DNA from: Spirodela intermedia | Taxonomy: Eukaryota > Streptophyta > Magnoliopsida > Alismatales > Araceae | Reading direction: 5' to 3' | Length of the DNA: 64,000 nucleotides | NCBI GenBank assembly: GCA_902729315.2 | Contig: LR746277.1 | Coordinates: 5,089,001 to 5,153,000, forward strand | Shown: piece after piece, positions 12,401 through 24,012 of the stretch | Numbering within the stretch: position 1 is the first letter of the stretch | Layout: each line of letters starts with the position of its first letter | Program-made: the position numbers and the translations under genes | Notes under the pieces: generated by a model | What the model saw: only the letters and a program-made list of their open reading frames with translations | Database searches by the model: none | Told to the model about the DNA's origin: nothing

Positions 12401-12527
12401 TGTTCAATAGTGTCATCGAACTCTCGGCCTATTAAGGCCCATTATCTTCATCTCTTCTTCTATATAGACATATGTAGTCCTCTATTCTCTTAGAGTGATT
12501 TTAGGATTTTCTCCTTCGTTGTCAACA
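12401..12527 (+). repeat. 3' LTR of the plus-strand Copia element
   Basis: A 127-bp segment begins TGTTCAATAG after a purine tract (GAGGGAGAT) and ends TTGTCAACA. It contains TATATAGAC near 12463. Its terminal CA and inner end match the minus-strand element's LTR end. It is short for a Copia LTR and may have internal deletions. Confidence 0.6.
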
Positions 12528-12589
12528 CTATCTATTAGTCAATATTATGATGTCCTTTTCTCACCCAATTCGTGTAAAATTTATGATAA

Positions 12590-15553
12590 GGTGTTAGGGA
12601 GGATGATTAGACATATTAGGTAGCAAGGTAAACTCTACATTTTTGAGGAACTAGGGCTCTCACATGTGGTGAACGAAGTACATAAGTCTTTTCATCCACC
12701 AAATTTGGATCAAATGTGGTTATTTCACTGACAACTTAGCCATTCGTCCTTTACCATAATCTAGACTTTGTTCCTCTCTTTGTTCCATAATGTTGATACA
12801 TCAAAACTTTGTTGTAATATTTGTGAACTTGCAAAACACAAACGAACAACATTTCCTCATAATGGTGTGAAAAGTATCACTCCATTTTCACTTATTCATA
12901 GTGACATTTGGGGACCATCTTTTATCACCAACTTGTCTCATATTTGATGGTTCATGATTTTCGTTGATGATTGTACTCGTGCCACTTAGACTTTTTTGCT
13001 CAAAAATAAGTCTAATGTGAGTATTGTTCATCTCACCTTTTTCTTCATGATCAAGAGACAATTTTGTGTTGGCATTAGAAGGTTTAGGTCTTATAATGCC
13101 AAGTATTACTTCAATCTAACAATTACCTCTTATTTTCAAATGGAATGGATAATTCATGAGTCTTTGTGTGATAATATCTCATAGTAAAATAGAGTGACTG
13201 AAAATAAGAATGTTCATCTCTTAGCAATTGCTGGAGTCATGTTGTTTCAAAATAATGTACCTAAATTATCTTGAGGTGAAGCAGTCCTAACTAAATCATA
13301 AAAGTTTATTAGATCTTATTTTGTCATTTCATCACAATCTACAACTTAAAACAAAACTCACTAATTTTTTTTGGGTGTTTAGCATTTGTTCATGTACACA
13401 ACTAAAATAAGGACAAATTAGATCTTAGAGCATTGAAGTTTATCTTTATTGATTATTCACAAACACAAAAGGGGTATAGGTGCTACCATCTAACCTCACA
13501 ACATATTTATAATTTTATTGATGTGACATTTAATGAACAAGAGCCTTATTTTCTTTTTTTTGAAGTATCATCTATTATGGAGGAAGTAGATCTACTAATT
13601 CTTACATCTAGAGTGGATCTTCCTAATACTCCCATACCAATCTTGAACCTTCATACCACACTTGATCAAATACTATATGTTGAGCATAATTCTCCTCATA
13701 TTGATCTTACATTAGATGATAGAAGATTTGACAAAATTTACAGTCAAAAGAAAGCACCAAGTCCAGAGCCAACGTATGTTTATGAATCTAAACTAGATGC
13801 ATCTACTCAAGAAAATCTTGAACCACATCTTACATCACCTACTCAATGTGTTGAAAGGAGTGATAATGATGGAGATAATCTACCTATAACCATTAGGAAT
13901 GACATTAGAGAATGTACATGTAAACCTTTATATCTTCTTTCTTATTACTTGTCTTATATACATTTATCATATGATCATAAGTCCTTAAAAATGTTACACA
14001 TACTATCTCAAAGACCATATTCAAAGCACTAAGTACTGAAGAGTAGAGATAAGCTATGAATGAAGAGATGTGTGCATTAGAGAACAACACTTGGGAACTG
14101 ATTGCATTGTTGAAAGAAAAAAAATCAGTTGGGTGTAAGTGGGTGTATACTATAAAGTATCAAGCCAATGGCTTAATTGAATGGTACAAGGCCTAACTAG
14201 TTGCCAAAGGTTTTACTCAGATATATATGATTGACTACTTGAAAACATTGGCTCATGTGACTAAGTTAAATATAGTCCATATCTTATTATCTTTGGCAGC
14301 ATATTTTTCTTAGAATATAGAACAATTCAATGTTAAAAATATATTCATACATGGAGATCTTGAAGAAGAAATATATATAGACTTCCACCTGAGTATGAGG
14401 GCAACTCAATGCCTAATATTGTATGTAGGGTAAAGAAGACATTACACATGCTAAAACAGTCTCCATGTGCTTAGTTTGGGAGATTTGCTAAGGTGATTCA
14501 GACAATGAACTACTGACAAAGTTGAGGAGATCACACACTCTTCATCAAGCACTCGGATGCAAGATGAAGTCCTAATTTTAGTAGTCTATGTTGATGATAT
14601 TATTATCACAAGAGGAGACGAAATTGAGAAGAACACATTAAATCAATACTTGGCTTAGAATTTGGGATCAAGGTGTTAGGAAGGTTGAAGTACTTTCTTG
14701 GGATAGAAGTTGCCAATTCAAAAGAAGGTATATTCATCTCTCAACATAAATACATCATTGATTTATTGTAGGAGACTGATATAGTATAACTGCTTGCAAA
14801 CCAACAAGTGCTCTAATGGATCAAAAATCAAAGTTAGGGGAAGCTAGAGATGAACTAACTACCATCAAGAAAAGATATCAAAGGTTGGTTAAGAGATTAA
14901 TCTATCTATCATATACACACCTAGATTATAGTGCATGATGTTGGAGTATTAAGTCAATTCATACACAGTCTAAGGAAAATTCATCTACATTCTGCTCATA
15001 GGGTGTTGCAATATCTGAAGGGATCACTAGGTAAAGAAGTCCTATTCAAGAGAGGAGATAGAATGAAAATTGAGGTATACATAGATTTAGACTATGCTAT
15101 ATCAATAGTAGACATAAGATCAACCATAGGGTACTGTATATTTCTTGCTCATAACTTGATTAATTGGAAAAGTAAAAGGTAAAATGTTGTGGCAAAGTTA
15201 AGTGCAGAATTAGAATTTAGAGCTATGACTCAAGGAATTTGTGAAATATTATGAGTACATCTCATTCTTAAGGACTTGAAAATCAAATGGATTCACTCAA
15301 TCAAGCTGTATTGTGACAACAAGTCAGCAATTAGTATTGCACATAATCTGGTCCAACATGATAGGACTAAACATATTGAAATTGATTGTCACTTGATTAA
15401 GAAAAATTTGGACAGTAACTTAATCTACATAAAATATATAATCCAACAATTAGATTGTTGACTTCTTCACCAAAAGATTACATTCAAAAGTATTTCAAAG
15501 TTTTACTTGCAAGCTGAGGATGGACAATATCCATGCACCAGCTTGAGGGGGAG
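12590..15553 (+). mobile_element. Degenerate Copia element of a second lineage
   Basis: On the plus strand there is a gag-pre-integrase block near 12660-12850, an integrase core with IHSDIWGPS near 12893 and FVDDCTRAT near 12960, an integrase tail with FIDYSQTQKGYRCYH (13445-13490), reverse transcriptase from 14050 (block WVYTIKYQANG near 14140, block VYVDDIIIT near 14585) and RNase H (14931-15461, with LYCDNKSAISIAHN and DRTKHIEID). Protein and LTR sequence differ from the neighbouring Copia family. Gag, protease and a 5' LTR were not found, and stops and frameshifts interrupt it, so it is a truncated dead copy. One 199-codon reading frame (13433-14032) survives but spans only the integrase-reverse transcriptase linker. 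Confidence 0.85.
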
Positions 15554-15840
15554 TGTTAAAACTAATTCTATTTACACATCTTCCCCTTATTTTTATGTCA
15601 TTGTTTTATTTTATTTATGTCATCTTTTCTTTTATGATGTACCTCTCTACTTGAACTGGGTTGAGCCCAAGAGGGTCTAGTTCATTATACTATTTCGGGA
15701 CTGGTCTATATAAATCAGTCCCACCCCTTATTTTGAAGACAATGAAGTGTTTCCCTCTTCTAGGGTTTCTTCTTTTTTCCTTCGTTTGTCCCTTTTCTAT
15801 GCTGACTGTAGAGGTCGAGAGCTGAAGGAGAAGGTTGACA
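15554..15840 (+). repeat. 3' LTR of the second Copia lineage
   Basis: It begins TGTTAAAACTAATTC right after the polypurine tract CTTGAGGGGGAG. A TATATAAATC box is present near 15707. The inner boundary is set at GGTTGACA (15840), the first plausible CA end, giving 287 bp; this end is less certain. Confidence 0.6.
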
Positions 15841-17154
15841 ATATCATTTATATATGGATTGTAAGTGAGGTCCTTGTCCTTGTACATGTACATTCTACAT
15901 GTTTCATGAAATTTTCTACAGTTTTAAAGGATAAAAAGATCGTTTAAATTATAGGAGATACCCAAGAAATTAATTTGGACATTCACAAAACCTATCAATG
16001 GAAAATATTTGAGGATTTATTTTTAAAGTGTAAAAAGTTCTATAATCAAAACATTTGAAACAAGTATTTTATGTTTTGATGCAGCGTTGGTCAGCACTTT
16101 GTTGTCAAAATTATCATCCATGGGGTGTGTGATCTCATGTGAAAAAGGTAGAACACTATTAATTAACTCAAGTCACCAGAATCAGAGATTTATTTGATAT
16201 TCCTTACTTAAGTTTGGCTTTTATTCCTTTAAATTATCTGCCTTCTAACATTCGTTACATCACAAGTTAGTATAAAATGATCTACTAACACATAATTGGG
16301 CATAAGTTCAAGAAGAAAATAACCTCAATGAATAAAAAATAGAAAATTTTAACATAGTTCTTAAATAATGGATGGGCAAACATAAAAGTGAAAAAGAGTG
16401 AAGAAGAATCTATACCAAAAGGATTAACAAATGCTTCTTCTGTGATAGATTTAGGAACTTCCCAAGAAGATTGTGTTAAATTAAAGAAATCACAAGTAAA
16501 GAAAGCTAATAATTATTTTTGATTAAATGTGAAGTTTAATAGATATACGTTAAAAACCTGTTTGGTTAATTCATCTACTTAGTTAATGTTTTTAATGAAA
16601 AGTTAGGTTTTGTGAGCAAAATGAATTAAATGGAAATTGAAAGGCATTTATGGGCAATGAGATTTGTTGACGTGTAAAAGCCTCTAGAACATTTAAAGTC
16701 ATCCTTCATACCAAATTTTCACTCTACTTAGAAACCACATTAAATTTAATCTCATTTAACTAAAATAAAAAATTGATCTCCATACTTTATTTGCTTTGGT
16801 GCTCCTTTTTTTCCAATGGAACCTCATTTTTTACCTTTTATAAACCTTACTGATCTGCGATACAGATTAATCCTTAAGTTGCAATTTAAATAAATTATTT
16901 TTTATTAGTTGTCATGACTGTATTTGCAGCAGGAAAAAATAACACATGAAAGGTTAAATCTCCAGAAATTTAATTAATAAATTAAGATAACTATAAGAAG
17001 GCCCGACAGAGGGATCGAGTATGTCAACTCAAGATGCGTAAATTTCGTATTTATGTGGGAAAAAAATTAGTATATGATAATACAAAAGAAAGAGTCAACG
17101 AACAGATACAATATTGAAAGTATGTTTAAAATTATTCTTCACATAATTCCATAT
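15841..17154. other. AT-rich intergenic region
   Basis: No gene seen. This stretch separates the retrotransposon cluster from the first gene of the gene island and includes the 3' flank of XTH-A. Only short frames without domains occur. Confidence 0.5.
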
Positions 17155-18251
17155 CTACGCGATGGTGCACTCCAGAGGGAACCCCTTCGGGAATCGTCTG
17201 GCGTCGCTGCAGTAGTTGTAGATCATGTATTTATTCTGCACTGACTTGATCCTCGCCAGGGTCGCTGCGTCCAGCACTCGGTTCATCCAAGAGGCCTTCC
17301 CCGAAGGACACCTGGAGGTTCCCCTCGACCAGACGCAGGCGTCCGCGTTGAAGTTCCTGAAGGAGGAGAAGAAGGGCGCCTTGGACCAGTCGGTCTTCAC
17401 CAGACCGCCCCTCGTCGCCCAGGCCTCGCCGTTCCAGAGGCTGGAGTAGATCCTCATGGGCTGGTTCTTGGGGAAGGGGACGCCCTTCGCCTCGTTGTTC
17501 CTGAAGTATCTGATTGGAGTCCCGTCAACGTAGAAGCTGTAGAGAGAAGATCATCGTTATGAACGCTGTTAGAACCTCTGCAGCGAAAGAATTATGGAGA
17601 TGTAGAGGAGAATGACTGTCCCCTTAGCTTACATGATTATCTGGGCGTTCCACAGGATTGAATATGTGTGGAAGTCTTTGGTGGGGTCGAACCAGAGCTT
17701 GAACTGCTGCTCCCGGTTACCCTTCCCCTGCGAGAACACGTTGGTGTGGAGAGTGTAGGGGTCTCCGCTGAGATTCCCCAGGAACTCGAAGTCGATCTCG
17801 TCGTGGGAGGGGCCCTGCGACGATAGCTATTCCACAAAACCAATGTTCTCGTCAGATACCGTTGGCAACTAACGACAGGAAACTCTCTCTCTCTCTCTCT
17901 CTCTCTACAGAAACCAAGTAAACAGCATCATAATAGGGAAGAAGACATCGAATATTGGGCACTCACATAATAGGCGGTGACGGTGCCGGCAGAGTTGCCA
18001 GGAACCAGCTTGAGCTGCATGTCAATCTTCCCGAAAAGGTACTCGTTCCGGGACTGGAAGCCTGATCCAGAGGCCTTGTCGAGGGACAGAGTGAGCAGCT
18101 GGCCGCCGTTGAGGATCTTCGCTCGGCCATCACCCCAGGTGATATCGAAGTCCTGGTAGAAGTTCCCGGCCGAGGCGATGGAGAATAATGAGCAGACAAC
18201 GAGAGAGGATGTCAACGCCACAGCCATCGTGGCACTGGATGAAATCGCCAT
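17155..18251 (-). CDS. XTH: Xyloglucan endotransglucosylase/hydrolase, copy A (XTH-A)
   Basis: Encodes a secreted GH16 enzyme that cuts and rejoins xyloglucan in the cell wall. Three exons on the minus strand: 17967-18251, 17633-17826, 17155-17536, with GT-AG introns of 140 and 96 bp; the spliced product is 286 aa, normal for the family. Residues 1 to about 28 are a signal peptide ahead of [16 protein letters not shown]. The catalytic motif [10 protein letters not shown] is at 103-112 (nucleophile E105, acid/base E109), followed by an N-glycosylation site NLS at 113-115. Exon 3 holds the XET C-terminal domain with four cysteines and ends ECTIA. The form resembles group I/II XTHs of the TCH4/XTH22-25 kind (family knowledge). 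Exon lengths are identical to XTH-B, so the two are tandem duplicates. Intron 1 carries a (CT)12 tract. It looks intact. Confidence 0.93.
17883..17906. repeat. (CT)12 tract in intron 1 of XTH-A
   Basis: Perfect dinucleotide run inside the 140-bp first intron of XTH-A. It contributes to the longer intron 1 compared with XTH-B (102 bp), where no such tract occurs. Confidence 0.95.
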
Positions 18252-18346
18252 TATCGACACCAGAGAGAGCTTCGCTTCTGTGACCACCGTGCGTCTGAAG
18301 AAAGAACTCTGCGTTTTCGGTGTCTCTCCAATCGCAGGATCCCGTG

Positions 18347-18355
18347 CTTTTAATA
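18347..18355 (-). promoter_or_regulatory. TATA-like element of XTH-A
   Basis: Minus-strand CTATTAAAAG lies about 95-105 bases before the XTH-A start codon. It occupies the place of the TATAAAA of XTH-B, but it is a weaker match. Transcription would then start about 65-75 bases before the ATG. Confidence 0.45.
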
Positions 18356-18391
18356 GCCAAGGCATTGCCCAGATCTTTTTCGGGCATGTGG

Positions 18392-18413
18392 GCTGGCAAC
18401 AGATGTGAATCGG
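18392..18413 (-). promoter_or_regulatory. Promoter block shared by XTH-A and XTH-B (A copy)
   Basis: Plus-strand GCTGGCAACAGATGTGAATC and the following GG match the XTH-B upstream block at 23990-24012 (GCTGGCAACACCATGAGAATC, GG). The block lies 141 bases upstream of the XTH-A start and 134 upstream of XTH-B. Further matches follow (a GAAA-CGGGT stretch). It shows the duplication included promoter sequence; a regulatory role is inferred from conservation only. Confidence 0.6.
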
Positions 18414-20739
18414 AGGAAGGAGACCCCATCGGAAAACGGGTTGGTCAACAACTTGGGTCCCAACCGTGTGGAGGAAGATCATACTCGGACACGGTAATCG
18501 ATTCAATATCTGCATCGACGACTCGTATCTAGTCCCTGGGCCGTAGCTAATGGCGAGTCGGATCGTTCTTCCTCGTCTCGAGCCGATTGACGGCGTGGTT
18601 GTCGTTGATCTGACATCGGAGAGACCACTGCCGGGGCGGAAGCACTGTTAAGCTCCTGACAGCTGGCTATCGCTGTTTGGAAACTCCCTCGGTGATCGAG
18701 AACACGTGTGCCACCCATGCGGCTAGTCGGTCCCACTAAGCGTGTGCCATGGCGCCAGCAGAGTGCAGAAGAAGCCACAGCTGGCAGAAGGCCGGGTCAA
18801 GACACGCCCGGAGTTGGACTCCGGCGGACGTCTTCACGCCTTCGTTGGCGAGCATCAATTTGTGTGAGAAAAAGGTGAGAAAAATGTCTCACGAATCAAT
18901 CACAGCTCTCACATTCATGGTTCCTTTAATGTTGACCTTGGGAATGAGTGATTGAGACATACTAAATATGAAAGTGAAAGCTCATCCACTATCAAGATGT
19001 CTACTTCACTCATTGATGGCTGATGTTGAACAATACGACCTCATAACTTCAGTAAGATATGGGAATCAACGCCGGGTTCTGAAAGTCGTGATCATCATTT
19101 AAATTTGACACGTCACAAATCTAGATAGTTAAAAATGATCCCTTCTTGGATACTAAGAACGAAATCTGCGTGCACAAACACGCGACTATTACACTTACTA
19201 CCAATTTTTTTGGATTTCATGATATTTTTTCTATAACATTGCATCTTTTGTGGAGATGACGGCACTGTGGCGCATGAGAGATTGATGAGGGTGAGGAGCA
19301 GGCTGTCAAAGGTGAATGACATGTGAAATGACGATCGGAGACATTGAACTCTCATGACGTGACGTGTAAAGATAATGTAGGCAACGTCATAGTATAAGGA
19401 TAGGCGCAAAGAGTTCTCATTTTCAATGTTATTCAAGTATCATGCATGTTTGAGGTGGGCACAAAAGGGATAACCGTTGGTCTTCTCAATGACCAATTTG
19501 ATATGTAGTGTCTTATTTAAGAATTAGTTCATGCCACTATTCAAATCAACGTATTGATGCTTTACATCTCGATCTTAGCTAAGATTATTTTAGGTGTGGA
19601 TGAGTTAACTTATCAAACTTTAATCAGTTGACAATGAGCGGACTAAACTTATATATTTGAAAACATTATTCGACAAAGATGTGGAAGCATGCATAAACAT
19701 TATATTCTAGCATACTCGGGACTGACTTCAAGTCCTCAGCATAAACATTATCCAATCTGTAGGTCTGAGATAATTGAATTTGTAAAATATACAAACTGGG
19801 GACTGACTTCAAGTACTCAGCATCTAGATATTAAAGCATCAAATACTAGAACTGGGCGTATTCTTTTACACGTATGAAGTTAAAATAATCCGAGGTCATT
19901 CTGCTCGGTCACTATATGTAAATGATCGTCACGATAGTACAAGATCTGCTGCTTATTGTGAGACATTCATCAGAAATGACTTTTCCTCTATCATTTATGG
20001 GAGATAATTTACATCAAGCCATAAAATAATCTGTAAAAGGTTTGGGGTGGCTCTATTGGTCTTTACTATCATGGCATGTGATTGCAATTACATGGCATGA
20101 GATGGTATTTATTGGTCAAGTAAGCCCACAGCTTAGAATATGCTACCCAAAATCAAATTTAAGAAAATAATGTCTAACCATGTATGGGCTAATTTAGAAT
20201 TTTATACTTTATTTCCACATAATTATAACATGGTAGCCATTGCCCTCCTCCCTAGGCATGAGATCAAGGATTAATTTGGGTCAACACTTCCTGAGGGTCT
20301 AGTTCCAAACTCATTTATACTCTTTCTTTGAAAAATGGGTCAACCCCAGTTTGCCACATTGAAACCTAAACACATCATTCGTAGGATCCCATGAGACGAG
20401 TAACATTTCAAAAATTAGAAAAAAAAATCGGGTTCTCAGAGCTGGGCAATTTTTCTACTTTGTGAATTAGCGTCGAAGGCAAATTTTTCCCAACCATATA
20501 ACGTTGCAAGCTCATTTTCAACTTTCACTCAGCCTAAAAAATGTACGGAAATTTTCATATTTCGCGTAAATAGTTGACATCAGTTTAATTAATAAATGAC
20601 AATATACTTTCTGTTATATACTAATAAATGAACTTGTTCACTATATTTGTTGGTGAACTGAAGACACACTTGCTCGACGTTACAGCCTCACCCATTCAGT
20701 TCCAACGTATCTAAAAGCGAGAGAGAGAGAGAGAGAGAG
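18414..20739. other. Intergenic region between XTH-A and the AAA-ATPase pseudogene
   Basis: No supported gene. 18500-18830 is GC-rich but its frames resemble no family I know. The rest is AT-rich. A 25-bp direct repeat (GGGACTGACTTCAAG followed by a CTCAGCAT core) lies at 19718-19742 and 19797-19822. A (GA)11 tract at 20719-20740 ends at the pseudogene start. Confidence 0.5.
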
Positions 20740-20740
20740 A
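20719..20740. repeat. (GA)11 tract before the AAA-ATPase pseudogene
   Basis: Perfect GA run abutting the relic start codon of the pseudogene. The intact gene has a longer GA tract (about 26696-26732) in its leader, so the repeat predates the duplication. Confidence 0.9.
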
Positions 20741-21664
20741 TGCTTGACTGGAATTCCATCGGTTCGATACTACCTGGCCGCCTTGTCAATTCCTTCGAAC
20801 GGTCGTCCTCCGCCAGGGCCCCTCCCATCTGTCCACTGCCAGCGTCTTCCGTCTCTCCAAGCCCAAGAACTCCCGCCATCTCTTCTCAATAGACGCCAAC
20901 CAGCGCCTCGAAGACTACGACCCATCCCTGCCACCCAGTATCGTTCATGTCCGGTAGGCCTTTCTCATCGTGTAAGCTACCGAAGAAGGCTCATCCGTTC
21001 GTGAGCACCGCCACTACAGGCTCTCCTTCCTCCGCTGCGTCTGGGAAGAGTAGAACCGTGATCATTACGTCGACAGGAACAGCGCCGCAGCAGAAAGTGC
21101 ACCCTACCAGCGCCACCTGTGTTACGCCTTCTCCCCTCAGCTGAAGGAAGATATTCAGGCAGATCTCCGCATGTCCATCCTCCTGGAAGTGACCAGCATC
21201 TACGCGTCCCTCCTGGAGGGGAAAGACCAGCCTCGTTGCCGCCCCGAAGAAGACGTTCGAAGAAGGTTAACTCGTTGCCGCTGGGAGGCGTTCGAAGAAG
21301 GTTCTCTACTCCACGACGACGGCGGCACGGGAAATCGGAAACGGAATGGCGTCGACTACAGCAGCATACTATGGTTAGGTCCCACCACTTGGATAAGCTC
21401 GACCCGGCGTTGCTCCGCCGCGGGCGGATGGAGAAGCACATCCACTCTTCCACGTAACGCTGGGAGGCTGCGGAGGCTGAGATGAAAACGTCGAGTGTAT
21501 GGAAAGGGCGGTGGATGAAATGGGGTGGTGCCGCATGCTCATGTCGACGCAGGTAAAAACTTTGACCATCAAAACTGGTGATGGTAGCATCAATTCGGCA
21601 GCCTGACAACGAGGAAGATGATGATGATAAGCTTAGCGATGAAAATGGCAACTTTCTTCTTTGA
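20740..21664 (+). pseudogene. AAA-ATPase pseudogene (relic of the 26.8-kb gene)
   Basis: Clearly derived from the same gene as 26780-28363 but broken. The relic start gives MLDWNSIGSIL, matching LLDWKSIGSIL of the intact gene. About 180 bp are then missing before the SKPKNSR-like block. The block around QLKEEIQGDLR is recognisable at about 21136-21175, and the Walker A region is damaged (GGAAAGACCAGCCTCG retained, the GPPGTGKT context lost). The Walker B region is deleted. The LDPALLRPGRM block survives near 21399-21432, and the C-terminal tail is only traces. Several frameshifts and stops make it non-coding. It sits between the two XTH genes, at the position equivalent to the intact AAA gene beyond XTH-B, so it marks a segmental duplication. 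Confidence 0.88.
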
Positions 21665-22797
21665 GAAAATTTCATTTTAATGAGAGAAACTCGCTTCTCG
21701 TACGTTGAACTCTTTTTTTCTTGGTAATACTCCTTGATTGCAAGTTTAACTATTTCTCTACAAAACCCGTATTAAGAAACCAGGGGAATATGGTGAGGGG
21801 GAGGGCGTTGGGGAGGGTTTGTTAAACCTAAACCTGTCTCCAGAACCAGATGTCCCTACTATCAAACATATGAGTGTAAAGAATAAATTAGGACCGAGTT
21901 GTGCACATCATATCACACAGACTTAGAAACCCTAACATGTGGATTAACTATTTGTAGAACAAATAATGCCTCCCAAGAATGGTTGCATTTTTTCTTCTCC
22001 ATTAGTTTTTTGAACTCTAATCGAGATTGAAGAAGATCAAAAACACCTCAACACACCAGAAGAAGATAACACCCGTCGCCCATTAACATGAAGAAGAGTA
22101 TCCTATTGACTTCACGCAACTTGACCCCCAAAATAGGAAAGTTGACTTCACTCATCATCACGAAGAATACTAGAAGCAATCCTTATCCTCCGACAAAGTA
22201 ATTTTCCATTATCCTCTCCTTATACTATTATTCTTCTTGTCTCTCCATCTCATGAGACTATCCTAAGTTCCTTCATTGATTTAGTTCTCTTCATATTTGA
22301 CCCAATAAGCTTCTCTTCTTAGAGATATATACTAGTTAATCCTCTCATGACTACTTTTGTCGGTCTGTCTCTAATAAGACAAGGATTTACCGTAAAACTA
22401 AAATATACAATTCACATGGACGAGAACGGAAGAAACCCTCGAAAGATGCCTCGAACTATAATAACGGGCTTTTAAATGACGGTATCTTGTTTGCCGCTTT
22501 GTGATCTTTGCTCCGGTTCAATTGATTGCTCCGTATACAGTCCATGGAACGTCTCTTCTCACTAGGGAAAAAACGTAAATGTTCATAACATGAAATTTTA
22601 ATGTCGGCGTTGACTACCCTTGCCACGGTGTGAAGTATTCTCAGAATTTTCTTGTCTAAAATCGCAAAAGATACATCGCATTTATTCCAGTGTAACTTTA
22701 TCTCAATTGAAAATCTCCCGGATAATACAGAGGATTGAAGCAGTGAATGGAGTATATTCACAGTACGTTAACTGATTCTCCTCGATTTCTAGAATAT
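21665..22797. other. AT-rich intergenic region
   Basis: No gene seen. It spans the end of the pseudogene and the 3' flank of XTH-B. A short frame on the minus strand (22456-22761) has no recognisable domain. Confidence 0.5.
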
Positions 22798-23856
22798 CTA
22801 AGCGATGGTGCACTCGGGAGGGAACCCCTGCGGGAACCGTTTGGCGTCGGTGCAGTAGTTATAGATCATGTAGTTCTTCTGCACCCCTATCATCCTCTGC
22901 TGGCTCGCGGCGTCCAGCCCTTGGCTCATCCATGAATCCTTCGTTGCAGAGCAAGTCGTGCTGCCCCTTGACCAGACGCAGGCGTCAGCGTTGAAGTTAC
23001 TGTAGGAGGCGATGAATGGTGCCTTGGACCAGTCGGTCTTCACCAGGCCGCCCCTCGTCGCCCAGTCGTCGGCGTTCCAGAGGCTGGAGTAGATCCTCAT
23101 GGGCTGGTTCTTGGGGAAGGGGACGCCCTTTGCCTCGTTGTTCCTGAAGTCTCTGATGGGAGTGCCGTCAACGGAGAAGCTGCAGAGAGGAGATCGGAAT
23201 AGAAGCCATTAGAGTCTGACGATTCGGAGATAAGGTCGAGATCAGGAGAGAGAGTAATGTCCACCCTTAGCTTACATGATATGCTGGGGGTTCCACAGGA
23301 TAGAGTATGTATGGAAGTCTTTGGTGGGGTCGAACCAGAGCTTGAACTGCTGCTCCCGGTTCCCCTTCCCCTGCGAGAAGACGTTGGTGTGGAGTGTGTA
23401 GGGGTCTCCGCTGAGGTTCCCCAGGAACTCGAAGTCGATCTCGTCGTGGGTGGGGCCCTGCGACGATAGCTGCTCACCACAAAAAAACCGAGCCTCCGGT
23501 CAGACCCAAGAAAGCGAGGAGACGGGTTCTGAATGGGGAAGAAGGCGTAGGGAATGGGTGGGGGCACGCACATAATAGGCGGTGACGGTGCCAGCGGAGT
23601 TGCCGGGGACGAGCTTGAGCTGCATGTCGATCTTCCCGAAGAGGTACTCGTTCCGGGACTGGAAGCCGGAGCCGGAGGTCCTGTCAAGAGAGAGGGTGAG
23701 CATCTGGCCGCCGTTGAGGACCTTCCCTCTGCCATCGCCCCAGGTAATGTCGAAGTCCTGGTAGAAGTTCCCCGCCGCGGCGACGCAAACCAAGGAGAAG
23801 ATGACGAGACAGGAAGAGAACGCTGCCACCATCGCGGCACCGAAAGAAGAACCCAT
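22798..23856 (-). CDS. XTH: Xyloglucan endotransglucosylase/hydrolase, copy B (XTH-B)
   Basis: Secreted GH16 enzyme acting on wall xyloglucan. Exons 23572-23856, 23276-23469 and 22798-23179 (285, 194 and 382 bp, the same as XTH-A) with introns of 102 and 96 bp; 286 aa after splicing. The signal peptide covers about residues 1-28. The catalytic [10 protein letters not shown] is at 103-112 with E105 and E109, and the N-glycosylation site NLS at 113-115. The C-terminal XET_C domain ends [14 protein letters not shown]. Start codon 23856 is chosen because it opens the signal peptide and has a TATAAAA about 80 bases upstream. Differences from XTH-A are mainly in the signal peptide and in the C-terminal third, around the cysteine-rich loop. 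Both copies look functional, and specialised expression is possible. Confidence 0.94.
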
Positions 23857-23932
23857 TTTTGACTTCTGTTCGACAAATCGGAGGTGCGCTGCTGTGCTCA
23901 GTTGACGACTTTTTTATCGTGCGCTCCAACCA

Positions 23933-23939
23933 TTTTATA
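23933..23939 (-). promoter_or_regulatory. TATA box of XTH-B
   Basis: Minus-strand CTATAAAATGG places TATAAAA 77-83 bases upstream of the start codon, predicting a leader of about 45-55 bases. Confidence 0.75.
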
Positions 23940-23989
23940 GGTGTAGCCGCCGGCAGAGCAAGACGACCGGATGGTTCCGGAGCCTGTAA

Positions 23990-24012
23990 GCTGGCAACAC
24001 CATGAGAATCGG
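23990..24012 (-). promoter_or_regulatory. Promoter block shared by XTH-A and XTH-B (B copy)
   Basis: Counterpart of the block at 18392-18413, at nearly the same distance from the start codon (134 against 141 bases). A function is inferred from conservation between the duplicates only. Confidence 0.6.
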
